This document shows positions 42,207 to 50,571 of a DNA stretch of 64,000 bases, one piece after another. A model generated the notes under the pieces. It had not been told where the DNA came from, made no database searches, and saw only the letters and a list, made by a program, of their open reading frames with translations. The stretch comes from Psychrobacillus sp. INOP01 (lineage in GTDB: Bacteria; Bacillota; Bacilli; Bacillales_A; Planococcaceae): positions 1,674,001-1,738,000 of the forward strand of contig NZ_CP073315.1 of assembly GCF_018140925.1 (NCBI RefSeq). The letters run 5' to 3'. The position numbers and the translations under genes were made by a program. How positions within the stretch are numbered: position 1 is the stretch's first letter; each line of letters opens with the position of its first letter.

Positions 42207-42313
42207 TTTACCTTATTGATTCTTCGATGCTTTACGGTGATTCTTCACTGTATTCAGGTGTTTCTTTGGTGCATTCGGGTGTTTCTCTACAACATTCCAG
42301 TGTTTCATGATTA
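42207..42313 (-). repeat. 21-bp tandem repeat, translatable as a KHxNxxK peptide
   Basis: Four imperfect 21-bp units cover about 42230-42313 (for example CATTCGGGTGTTTCTCTACA). On the minus strand from ATG 42308 they read as heptads MKHWNVVE-KHPNAPK-KHLNTVK-NHRK, giving a basic peptide of about 31-33 residues; its exact C-terminus is uncertain. The ribosome site is weak (AGAG). I treat it as an intergenic repeat that may or may not be translated. It lies directly after hflX on the same strand. Confidence 0.55.
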
Positions 42314-42331
42314 GCTTCTCTAAAACAGGTT

Positions 42332-43603
42332 CTATTGAACAAATAGAAATTCTTGTAAGCGGTCATAATCTGACTTTTTCAATTCTACTTGTACAACTGT
42401 CCCTTCTTCTTCATATGAAGTAGAGGAAACTGATGCATGCTCATTTAGATAAGACACAATATCTCCACGATCAAACGGGATCAATAATGAGCAACGTACA
42501 TAATTAGAGAAAATATGCTTTTTAATAATCTCTAATAGTTCATCCAGTCCTGCTCCCTCTTTCGCAGAAATCCAAATATTATCTCCAGCCATATGTGGGT
42601 ATTTCATATCTGCTAAATCAGATTTGTTGTATACAAAGACAGTTGGAACATCTTCAACACCAACAGCATGAAGTGTTTCATTCGTAACGTCCATCATAAA
42701 GCGATGTTCGTCGTTGGAGACATCTACAACATGTAGAAGTAAATCCGCATCACGAGCTTCTTCCAATGTTGAACGGAAAGCTTTCACTAAGTGATGGGGA
42801 AGCTTACTAACGAACCCTACCGTGTCGGTTAATAAAAATTCCTTCTGGTCCGAAAGTTTAATCTGTCTAACGGAAGTTTCTAGAGTTGCGAAAAGCATGT
42901 CCTTTTCAAATACTTGCTTGGATTCCACTTGCCCAGCTTTGTAAAGCAATTGGTTCATAATCGTCGATTTACCAGCATTCGTATAACCTACTAAGGATAC
43001 TACAGGAATTGCATTTTTCCTACGTTGCTTCCGCTGTGTTTCTCGTTGATCTTTTGCATGTTCGAGATCCCTTTTAAGCTTAGCAATCTGGTCTTCAATC
43101 TTACGTCTATCAAGCTCTAGCTTTGTTTCCCCAGCACCACGGTTTTTAAATCCGCCGCCAGTTCCTCCCCCTTGTCGACCAAGAGATGCTCGAAGTCCCA
43201 CAAGACGTGGAAGCATATATTGAAGCTGCGCTAAATCAACTTGCATCTGTGCCTCATTTGATTTTGCACGTCGAGCAAAAATATCGAGGATAAGCATAGT
43301 GCGGTCAATAACTTTACAGTCTAGGTCACGTTCTAAGTTTCTAATTTGTGACGGTGAAAGCTCATCATTGAATATTACCAGATTGGCTCCAGCTTCTTCA
43401 TAAAGGTTTCTAATCTCCTCTACCTTACCTGTACCAACGTAATGAGACGAGGTAACACGTTCAAGATTTTGCGTTACTTCTCCAACTACTTCCACATCTA
43501 ATGCCTCTGCTAAATTGTGTAATTCTTCTAATCCATATTCAAAATGCTCGTCCTTTTGTAGTTTCACTGCAACTAGTATTGCCTTTTCTATTAATTCATC
43601 CAT
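42332..43603 (-). CDS. hflX: Ribosome-associated GTPase HflX
   Basis: A 423-residue GTPase that splits stalled ribosomes under stress. The N-terminal HflX domain has YVGTGKVEEIRNL and FNDELSPSQIRNLE; a glycine-rich linker (GRQGGGTGGGFKNRGAGETK) leads to a coiled coil, then the G domain with G1 GYTNAGKST (~206-214), G3 DTVGFVSKLPHHLVKAFRST (~254-273) and G4 NKSD. AAGGAG precedes ATG 43603. The VOC-family gene lies 13 nt upstream on the same strand. Confidence 0.95.
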   Translation of the reverse strand: MDELIEKAILVAVKLQKDEHFEYGLEELHNLAEALDVEVVGEVTQNLERVTSSHYVGTGKVEEIRNLYEEAGANLVIFNDELSPSQIRNLERDLDCKVIDRTMLILDIFARRAKSNEAQMQVDLAQLQYMLPRLVGLRASLGRQGGGTGGGFKNRGAGETKLELDRRKIEDQIAKLKRDLEHAKDQRETQRKQRRKNAIPVVSLVGYTNAGKSTIMNQLLYKAGQVESKQVFEKDMLFATLETSVRQIKLSDQKEFLLTDTVGFVSKLPHHLVKAFRSTLEEARDADLLLHVVDVSNDEHRFMMDVTNETLHAVGVEDVPTVFVYNKSDLADMKYPHMAGDNIWISAKEGAGLDELLEIIKKHIFSNYVRCSLLIPFDRGDIVSYLNEHASVSSTSYEEEGTVVQVELKKSDYDRLQEFLFVQ

Positions 43604-43616
43604 TTATTTTCTCCTT

Positions 43617-44363
43617 TTAAAGAAAGCGATAGATTGCTTGTTCATATATGATTTCTTCATGTCGATTAGATCCATTTATATCAATGCTTGCAAGTCGCTC
43701 TTTTGTTTCACTAGTATTTTGCTTAAATATTAATCGTGTATTTTCCAACAGTAATGTTTGTTCATCCTGCTCGACAAATTGAAAATAACTTTTCCACTTA
43801 TTCATTACTTCCCGCGGATTTCGAACATGAAACTCACAGGTAGCAATAGATAACTCTAAATTACTTTTTTCTATTGTTCCATCCTCCTGAAGTAAGCGAA
43901 ACCTGTCCTCATCGCTTTCCTCCCATTCTATAAAGAACGGCAAAGGAAGTGCGTCACTTATCTCTTCTATCACAAATAGCATTTTCCACTTACGTACTAA
44001 TCCACTAGTCGTCTTTCTTTCAGCATGTAGAACTCCAGATGTTTTTATACCCTGCTCCTCTAGCTGTTTACTAAGATCATCAATGGTTGTCGTGCGAATG
44101 CAAATTGTATTGAACCCTGCTCCACTCGTTTTCAAATCATGAAGCATAAGATTTATTAAAGGATGATTAGCGTTTTTTGCAATTTCTTCATATTCTGCTG
44201 CAAGCCATTCAATATAGCTAGTTTTCGTATAAAGAAGTGCGTTATATGTTCCCCACTGAGTATGTTGGCCACCCACTACTGCATGGATACCTTTATCAGT
44301 CCAATCCTCAGCTACTTCTATTGGCTTTTTCGTTACGCTATGAACGATATGATCCAAATACAT
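43617..44363 (-). CDS. VOC-superfamily (glyoxalase_3-like) protein
   Basis: A 248-residue soluble protein beginning MYLDHIVHSVTKKPIEVAED, then VVGGQHTQWGTYNALLYT and YIEWLAAEYEEIAK, typical of the two-domain glyoxalase-like VOC family in Bacillales. A second half has GFNTICIRTTTIDDLSKQL and LPFFIEWEESDEDRF. Metal use and substrate are unknown. ATG 44363 follows TGGAGGTG by 5-6 nt. hflX follows 13 nt later, so the genes may be co-transcribed. Confidence 0.75.
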   Translation of the reverse strand: MYLDHIVHSVTKKPIEVAEDWTDKGIHAVVGGQHTQWGTYNALLYTKTSYIEWLAAEYEEIAKNANHPLINLMLHDLKTSGAGFNTICIRTTTIDDLSKQLEEQGIKTSGVLHAERKTTSGLVRKWKMLFVIEEISDALPLPFFIEWEESDEDRFRLLQEDGTIEKSNLELSIATCEFHVRNPREVMNKWKSYFQFVEQDEQTLLLENTRLIFKQNTSETKERLASIDINGSNRHEEIIYEQAIYRFL

Positions 44364-44417
44364 TGTAGCACCTCCATTCAATATTTTACCCTTTCATCAG
44401 TATACCAACTAATGTGA

Positions 44418-44446
44418 AGAGCATCGTTTTAAAAACCGATGCTCTC
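44418..44446. terminator. Weak hairpin after the RDD gene
   Basis: AGAGCATCG and CGATGCTCT form a 9-bp stem; neither strand has a strong T-run. Confidence 0.35.
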
Positions 44447-44454
44447 ATATTTTA

Positions 44455-44973
44455 CTAAGACCCTACCTTAATAACCTGTGTCCTGACAACAATATCATAA
44501 AGCGACTTTTTTCTTTTAGTAAATAGAGTCGTTAAGATATATGCAAACATAAGCGCATAGATAATTCCACCAAATACATAGTAATTTAATGGTACTTCTG
44601 CATCTCCCAGATAGATTAGTCGATAAACAAGATAATGCGAAAGCTCCCAAGGTAGAAATTTCAGGATGGTTCTACAAATTGCATGCTGTATAGAAAGAGT
44701 TTCATTCCGTTCATTGACCACCTTAATCCCTATATATCTTTTTCCAAATGACTGCCTACCTACGACTGAGTCACTAATAATAAAATAGAGTGAAACCGGC
44801 AATGTCACCATTAGAAATCCTGTGAGCTGTGCTAATACAAGTGAATTACTAAAAAGATTCTGTATAGATGGAAATAGAAATACATTCAAGATAGCGAGAA
44901 CAACCAAGTAGGCAAATATAAGAAAGTAATCAAGCATAAACGCTTTGAAACGCATAAGAAATGTTGCATTCAC
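44455..44973 (-). CDS. RDD-family membrane protein
   Basis: A 172-residue protein with three or four transmembrane helices. It opens with MRFKAFMLDYFLIFAYLVVL, where R and D mark the RDD motif, and has SFGKRYIGIKVVNERNETLS and a terminal KRKKSLYDIVVRTQVI, the usual end of the family. Function unknown, possibly transport-related. AGGAGGAG precedes the ATG. Confidence 0.8.
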   Translation of the reverse strand: MNATFLMRFKAFMLDYFLIFAYLVVLAILNVFLFPSIQNLFSNSLVLAQLTGFLMVTLPVSLYFIISDSVVGRQSFGKRYIGIKVVNERNETLSIQHAICRTILKFLPWELSHYLVYRLIYLGDAEVPLNYYVFGGIIYALMFAYILTTLFTKRKKSLYDIVVRTQVIKVGS

Positions 44974-45044
44974 TTAAAATTACTCCTCCTATTGGATTTG
45001 TTTTCTTACATGAAACTTGTCGATTTCCCAGGAAATAATTCGAA

Positions 45045-46685
45045 TTATGCCTCGGTCTTCTCTTTAGACATTTCACGAAGGAGGAACTTTTGGATTTTCC
45101 CTGAAGCTGTCATTGGATATGCCTCTATAAACTCAATATACTTCGGTATTTTATGAAATGAGATCTTCCCTTTGCAGTATCCCTTTAATTCATCAGAAGT
45201 TAATTGCTCACCACTTTTTAAAATAACCCACGCCATAAGTTCTTCCCCGTATTTTGGATCAGGTACTCCAACTACTTGTACGTCTTGGACTTTAGGGTGC
45301 TGATATATAAATTCTTCCACTTCTTTTGGATAGATATTTTCTCCGCCACGGATGACCATATCTTTAATACGTCCTGTTATATCGATATATCCTTCCTCAT
45401 CCATCACTGCGATATCACCCGTGTGAAGCCAGCCATTATTGTCGATTGTTGCCTTAGTTGCTTGTTCGTTTTTATAATAGCCTTTCATCACTAAATATCC
45501 TCTAGTACAAAGCTCACCAGGAACTCCTGCTGGTGTATCTTCTCCAGTTACTGGATCGATAATTTTAACCTCAACCCCCGGGTGTGCCTGGCCAACTGAT
45601 GACACACGTTTCTCAATTGGATCATTCGTCTTAGTTTGCGTAATGACTGGAGAGGATTCAGTTTGTCCATAAGCTATTGTTATTTCGGTTGCGCCCATAT
45701 CATTCATCACTTTTTTCATCACTTCGATTGGACAAATGGATCCTGCCATAATACCTGTTCGTAGCGTAGACAATTTAAACTTTTTAAAGTCTGGATGGTT
45801 TAATTCTGCGATGAACATTGTAGGTACCCCATGCAACGCTGTACATTTTTCGTCCTGTACCATTTGAAGTACTTTTCCTGGATCGAACCGTTCGATAACA
45901 ACCATTGTAGACCCATGTGTCACGGATGCAATTGTTCCCATTACACAACCAAAGCAGTGGAAAAATGGTACTGGAATACAAAGACGATCTTTTTCGGTCA
46001 AATATATATAGTCTCCTACAAGTTGCCCGTTATTTACTACATTTTTATGCGAGAGCATAACACCTTTAGGGAAGCCCGTTGTCCCAGAAGTATATTGAAT
46101 ATTAATAACCTCTTCATTGTGAAGTGAATTCATAGAGTTCTCCAGTGTTTCGTCAGCAACTTGATCAGCATGCGCTAATAGCTCCGACCATGTATACATA
46201 CCTTTATACTCATTCTCACTCATTACAATGACACGTTTAAAATACGGAAACTTTTCGGAGTGAATATTGCCTTTTTCCGACTGAATGATTTCCGGGCATA
46301 TAGCACGTATAATATCTAAATAGGAAGTTCCTTTAAAAGATTCACATAATATGAGAGTTGTAGCATCGGATTGCTGCAATAAGTATTCAAGCTCTTTTTC
46401 TTGATAGTTTGTGTTTACTGTCACTAGAACTGCACCCATTTTGCCTGTTGCGAATTGACTAAGTAACCACTCTCTCTTATTGTCAGACCAAATGGCCACA
46501 TGCTCTCCTTTTTGAATACCCATGCCGATAAATGCTTTTGCTAGCTTATCCGTTTCTTCATCAAATTCCTTATAGGTTTTTCGAATACCATGCTCCGGAT
46601 ACACATACGCTTCTGTGTCTGGAAATTTTCTTGCTGCTTCTTTAACAATTTCCCCAACTGTTTTTTCATTTAACAAACCAATCAC
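45045..46685 (-). CDS. yngI: Acyl-CoA synthetase (AMP-binding), YngI-like
   Basis: About 546 residues of the ANL superfamily, activating a fatty or related carboxylic acid to acyl-CoA through an acyl-adenylate. Motifs: P-loop YTSGTTGFPKGVMLSH (~199-214), AYGQTESSPVITQT (~338-351), WLHTGDIAVMDEEGY (~422-436), hinge GRIKDMVIRGGENIYPKEVE and the catalytic lysine in TASGKIQKFLLRE. It aligns closely with B. subtilis YngI. The start is uncertain: GTG 46685 overlaps the ribosome site; TTG 46676 has AAAGGGG about 8 nt upstream. Single gene here; no beta-oxidation operon is adjacent. Confidence 0.9.
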   Translation of the reverse strand: MIGLLNEKTVGEIVKEAARKFPDTEAYVYPEHGIRKTYKEFDEETDKLAKAFIGMGIQKGEHVAIWSDNKREWLLSQFATGKMGAVLVTVNTNYQEKELEYLLQQSDATTLILCESFKGTSYLDIIRAICPEIIQSEKGNIHSEKFPYFKRVIVMSENEYKGMYTWSELLAHADQVADETLENSMNSLHNEEVINIQYTSGTTGFPKGVMLSHKNVVNNGQLVGDYIYLTEKDRLCIPVPFFHCFGCVMGTIASVTHGSTMVVIERFDPGKVLQMVQDEKCTALHGVPTMFIAELNHPDFKKFKLSTLRTGIMAGSICPIEVMKKVMNDMGATEITIAYGQTESSPVITQTKTNDPIEKRVSSVGQAHPGVEVKIIDPVTGEDTPAGVPGELCTRGYLVMKGYYKNEQATKATIDNNGWLHTGDIAVMDEEGYIDITGRIKDMVIRGGENIYPKEVEEFIYQHPKVQDVQVVGVPDPKYGEELMAWVILKSGEQLTSDELKGYCKGKISFHKIPKYIEFIEAYPMTASGKIQKFLLREMSKEKTEA

Positions 46686-46850
46686 CCCTTTGATTGTTTA
46701 TATGTATTCTATTTTATCATAAAATTCTGATGAAATAGACATTTCGTTTTCCAATTGACAGTCTGTTGAAACATGGTAAAATCCTAATTACTTTAACGAT
46801 TGAAAGCGTTGAATCGACGAAGTGCTAAAATTAATTTAGGAGGTTATATA

Positions 46851-48230
46851 ATGTTTCGAATTTCATCTACGATTACGCCTCCTTTTCGAGAGGCATTGTT
46901 TCTTATTTTAGTAATCATTACTTTAATGGCTGTTTGTATTATAGAATTTGAGGCTGTACCTCACATGCCCATTTTATTTGCTATTTTACTTTTAATCATT
47001 TATGGGTTCATAAAAAAAGTACCATTCAACTTATTGGAAGAAGGTCTCATAGAAGGTTCTAAAACGGGACTTGGAGCAGTTTTCATCTTTTTCTTTATAG
47101 GAATTTTAATAAGTAGCTGGATGATTGGTGGAACTATTCCAACGCTTATTTATATAGGTTTTCAATTCATTTCTCCACATTTTTTCTTTGCAATTGTCTT
47201 TTTAGTTACCTGCGTCATTGGTTTATCCATTGGAAGTTCATTGACAACAGTAGCAACTATAGGTGTTGCTTTTGTCGGAATAGCAAGTGCTATGGATATT
47301 TCTTTGGCTATAACTGCGGGGGCTGTTGTATCTGGTGCCTTTTTCGGCGACAAGATGTCTCCTTTATCTGATACAACGAATCTAGCATCTGCCATTGTTC
47401 GAGTAGATCTATTTGAGCATATTCGAAATATGGGATGGTCGACAATTCCTGCTTTTTTTATAGCGATTATTGGTTATGCAATACTTTCACCTAACAAGGA
47501 AATTCAGCAGCTAGAACAAATAAATACACTTAAGGATGGTCTACTTCAAACTGGTATGATTCATTGGTATTCATTACTGCCGTTAGCTTTGCTTATTGTG
47601 CTTTCTTTTAAAAAAGTACCAGCTATTTTAGCTCTTGCATTGACTTCTGCTAGCGCAATAGCTGTTGCATATTTCCATCATTTTTTTACTGCAAGTGAAG
47701 TATTAAACATCCTTTTTAGTGGTTATACATCTCAAACTGGTATAGAGGCGGTTGACTCTTTACTTTCTAGAGGCGGAATGACTAGTATGATGTTCACTAT
47801 CTCACTTGTCTTACTGGCCCTGAGCATGGGTGGCCTTTTATTTACTTTAGGTATCGTACAAAGTTTACTGCAGAAAGTGGAGAGTTTACTAACGAGTGTA
47901 GGGAAGGTTATTTCAGCAGCGGCTTTTACCGCTATTGGTGTGAATGTGCTTATCGGAGAGCAATACTTATCGATTTTATTGACAGGTGAAACATTCCAAG
48001 CCCATTTCCAAAAAGTCAGATTAGCAAACAAAAACCTAGCTCGTGTGATGGAGGATGCAGGTACTGTTGTAAACCCACTGGTCCCTTGGAGTGTTTGTGG
48101 GATTTTCATCACAGATGTATTAGATGTATCAACGATTGACTACTTGCCGTTCGCCTTTTTCTGTTTGCTTTGTCCAGTACTCACTATTTTGTTTGGACTG
48201 ACTGGAAAAACACTTACTTATAATAAATGA
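46851..48230 (+). CDS. NhaC-family Na+/H+ antiporter
   Basis: A 459-residue protein with about eleven to twelve helices. Signature regions are LSIGSSLTTVATIGVAFVGI (~123-142) and AVVSGAFFGDKMSPLSDTTN (~158-177), the latter typical of NhaC. It exchanges sodium (or malate/lactate in some relatives) for protons. ATG 46851 follows AGGAGG by 7 nt; an earlier in-frame start at 46800 has no ribosome site. Followed by a methyltransferase gene after 53 nt, with no terminator seen between them. Confidence 0.9.
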   Translation: MFRISSTITPPFREALFLILVIITLMAVCIIEFEAVPHMPILFAILLLIIYGFIKKVPFNLLEEGLIEGSKTGLGAVFIFFFIGILISSWMIGGTIPTLIYIGFQFISPHFFFAIVFLVTCVIGLSIGSSLTTVATIGVAFVGIASAMDISLAITAGAVVSGAFFGDKMSPLSDTTNLASAIVRVDLFEHIRNMGWSTIPAFFIAIIGYAILSPNKEIQQLEQINTLKDGLLQTGMIHWYSLLPLALLIVLSFKKVPAILALALTSASAIAVAYFHHFFTASEVLNILFSGYTSQTGIEAVDSLLSRGGMTSMMFTISLVLLALSMGGLLFTLGIVQSLLQKVESLLTSVGKVISAAAFTAIGVNVLIGEQYLSILLTGETFQAHFQKVRLANKNLARVMEDAGTVVNPLVPWSVCGIFITDVLDVSTIDYLPFAFFCLLCPVLTILFGLTGKTLTYNK

Positions 48231-48283
48231 GATCAATATGATACACTATTTCCAAGTACATTACGGAAAAAGTAGGCGATATT

Positions 48284-49447
48284 ATGGAATTTCAGGAAAT
48301 GAAAGAATACTTGCTTGAGCAAATAGTAGCGAAGCAGTTAGTCAGCGCAACCATTAGTCAACCACGCGCAAAGTCTAATGAAGTGAAACGTGTAAAATTA
48401 AAACCGATTGAGATAAAAAATACGTATCATATCCAGCTAGAATACCAATATGAACGAGTTTTAAAGCATGAAAATATCCCATTAGATGCTTTTACAGAAA
48501 CATTAGATGAACTCTTAGAACAGTTCCGTCAGCTTCATATAGATTTCAAAGCGGAAAAAGTACAGGCTCAGCTTTCTAAGAAAAACAAAGTCATGTGGAA
48601 ATCCGAGAAAGCAACAGACACCAAAACGGTAGACCTCTCCCATAACCGTAAAAAGAATTATTTGTTGGATGAAAATACACCATACCCATTCCTTATTCGA
48701 TTAGGCGTTCAGACACCTGACGGAAAAGTAAAAAAGCAAAAGTATGACAAGTTTAAACAAATAAATCGTTTCATCGAGTTTATAGATGATACGCTTGCCT
48801 ACTTGCCAAAGGATAAAACCGTTCGAATTCTCGATTTTGGATCTGGTAAATCTTATTTGACATTCGCATTGTATCATTATTTGAAAATCGAAAAAGGGCT
48901 TGATATTCGGGTTACTGGACTTGATTTGAAAAAGGAAGTCATTGAGGAATGTGCACAAATTGCAGATGATTTAGGATACGAGCAGTTAGAGTTTCTAGTA
49001 GGAGATATTAATGACTACAATGACGAAACTGCTGTGGATATGGTTGTCACGCTTCATGCCTGCGATGTTGCAACAGATATGGCACTTGCTAGAGCCGTAA
49101 AATGGGATGCGAGCGTAATTTTAAGTGTACCTTGCTGTCAGCATGAATTAAACACACAGCTAAATGCACCGGGTTTAGATATTATGTTGAAACATGGACT
49201 AATAAAGGAACGTTTTGCTGCCCTAGCAACGGACTCCATTCGAGCGGAGATTTTGAATATGGTTGGCTACGAGGCACAATTAGTCGAGTTTATCGATATG
49301 GAAAACACACCGAAAAACATATTGATACGTGCTTATAAAACTGGTAAAAAACCAACCTCTGAACAAATGATAAGTTATCAACAATTTAAACAGATGCTAA
49401 ATGCAAAGCCATTTTTGGAGAATGAATTGAAGGATTATCTCAATTGA
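48284..49447 (+). CDS. SAM-dependent methyltransferase (Methyltransf_32-like)
   Basis: A 387-residue protein. The N-terminal ~140 residues are a charged lead domain; the class I methyltransferase fold starts RILDFGSGKSYLTFALYHYL (~183-202), then IRVTGLDLKKEVIEECAQ, VTLHACDVATDMALARAV (~256-273) and SVPCCQHELNTQL (~283-295). The LHACD...PCCQHE pair marks the Methyltransf_32 group, of unknown substrate (RNA or protein). TAGGCGA precedes the ATG. It may share a transcript with nhaC and the next small gene (37 nt downstream). Confidence 0.82.
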   Translation: MEFQEMKEYLLEQIVAKQLVSATISQPRAKSNEVKRVKLKPIEIKNTYHIQLEYQYERVLKHENIPLDAFTETLDELLEQFRQLHIDFKAEKVQAQLSKKNKVMWKSEKATDTKTVDLSHNRKKNYLLDENTPYPFLIRLGVQTPDGKVKKQKYDKFKQINRFIEFIDDTLAYLPKDKTVRILDFGSGKSYLTFALYHYLKIEKGLDIRVTGLDLKKEVIEECAQIADDLGYEQLEFLVGDINDYNDETAVDMVVTLHACDVATDMALARAVKWDASVILSVPCCQHELNTQLNAPGLDIMLKHGLIKERFAALATDSIRAEILNMVGYEAQLVEFIDMENTPKNILIRAYKTGKKPTSEQMISYQQFKQMLNAKPFLENELKDYLN

Positions 49448-49484
49448 TAAAGATTGAAATATTATGCTACTGGGGGTTTTACCG

Positions 49485-49748
49485 ATGAAAGAACCAACTA
49501 TTAAAAAGGTAGCCTATGGTATAGCAATGGCGATTGCAATAATCATTGTGCACTTTATCGATGCTCGCGTTTATGCGATGCCTCCAATTTTCGCATTGTT
49601 TTTAGCGATTTTCATAACCTATCTTGGTATTGTATCAATAAATAAATTCGATAGATTGGATCAACCGATTTCTAGAACTAATTATAATTTAATAAATGGA
49701 GTCGTTGTACTTGTTCTTTTTATCGCTTATTTTAAGATTTCTGGATAA
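49485..49748 (+). CDS. Small two- to three-helix membrane protein
   Basis: An 87-residue protein with hydrophobic segments at ~8-22 (AYGIAMAIAIIIVHF), ~28-48 (MPPIFALFLAIFITYLGIV) and ~67-84 (LINGVVVLVLFIAYFKI). I do not recognise the family. ATG 49485 follows GGGGG by 8 nt. It is the last gene before the repeat-rich gap; a small AACCGGG/CCCAGTT hairpin lies right after the stop. Confidence 0.65.
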   Translation: MKEPTIKKVAYGIAMAIAIIIVHFIDARVYAMPPIFALFLAIFITYLGIVSINKFDRLDQPISRTNYNLINGVVVLVLFIAYFKISG

Positions 49749-49783
49749 GAAAAACCGGGTAAAAAGATGCCCAGTTTAAGTCC

Positions 49784-50116
49784 AAAACCTGTTTCTATCG
49801 TTTCCGAAGGGCTTTGGACAGACATTTTACTATATGATTGCCGAGGGAATTTTTAGGGATGCTGGTTGGTTGTGACGTTCGTCACAACCAACCAGCATCC
49901 CTTTTTTTCGTTAATCTAATGGCGTTTATCCCGCATTAACAGGTAGTAGATAACTGCCCGTAAAAGCCCGAATGGTTCAACTAACAATTAGTGGTGGATG
50001 AAGCCCCATTAATTGAAGTTTCACTTTATCTGTCCGTCGCCCTTCTACAACTCTTAGAAACAGGTAAGTGAGTTTTTGGATAACTAGAGAAAAAATACTT
50101 TCCTATTCGTAGAGGG
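49784..50116 (+). repeat. Long dispersed structured element, copy B
   Basis: The second full copy, about 333 bp, roughly four-fifths identical to 21593-21914 by eye. The main hairpin at 49855-49902 is a perfect 23-bp stem with a TT loop followed by seven T. Relative to copy A at least three base pairs of this stem have changed on both sides (for example GTGAT/ATCAC to GGGAT/ATCCC and ATATTGG/CCAATAT to ATGCTGG/CCAGCAT). The second hairpin is weaker (GGTAGT/ACTGCC) and the third has one G-T pair. Orientation and position after a gene's 3' end are as in copy A. Confidence 0.75.
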
Positions 50117-50517
50117 GATGACAGTCTAGGTACGCGACATCGTGGTGCTCCTGCGCAAAGCTCGTCGCAAAATAAAAACTATTTCGCAACGACTGCCTGA
50201 CCCGCATCATGCGGGCCCCGAAGATACAATTTCGTTCGCTATTACGCTTCTTTATTTAGTGAACACTTATTATTTCACTGTATATATTCACTAGAATAAA
50301 AGAAAATCTACTTACTTCATCCTTCATGACAGCATAGTATCCCTAATTCAACAGACGATTTTATCCCTATATTAATTTTGACTACTCTTATCATCTAAGC
50401 AAGAAAGTCGAGACCCCGCGGGAAGCGTCCACCTGAAACGGAAATCAGTAGTATTATTCATTCTTTCAAGTCCCATGAACTCAGTATTCACTACATCTTT
50501 ATATAATTTCTTATCTT
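50117..50517 (+). repeat. Repeat-rich gap with GC-rich patch and short repeat
   Basis: No gene. At 50154-50169 lies GCGCAAAGCTCGTCGC, whose complement recurs at 52707-52722, then the hairpin CCCGCATCATGCGGG (50201-50215). At 50416-50500 lies the short repeat (GCGGGAAGCGTCCACCTGAA, then CGGAAATCAGTAGTATT and CCATGAACTCAGTATTC). The GC-rich patch stands out from the AT-rich surroundings. Confidence 0.6.
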
Positions 50518-50520
50518 TTA

Positions 50521-50567
50521 AAAAGAGTGACCAATAGATGTCTTAAGACACTCATTGGCCACTCTTT
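50521..50567 (-). terminator. Terminator of the MacB-like ABC operon
   Basis: AAAAGAGTGACCAAT pairs with ATTGGCCACTCTTTT, with inner GTCTTAAGAC; it ends 5 nt before the permease stop codon on the minus strand. Confidence 0.85.
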
Positions 50568-50571
50568 TCTT

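Noticed and set aside
42230-42313. 21-bp tandem units considered as a CRISPR array
   Set aside because: Units are directly adjacent without unique spacers, and no cas genes occur.
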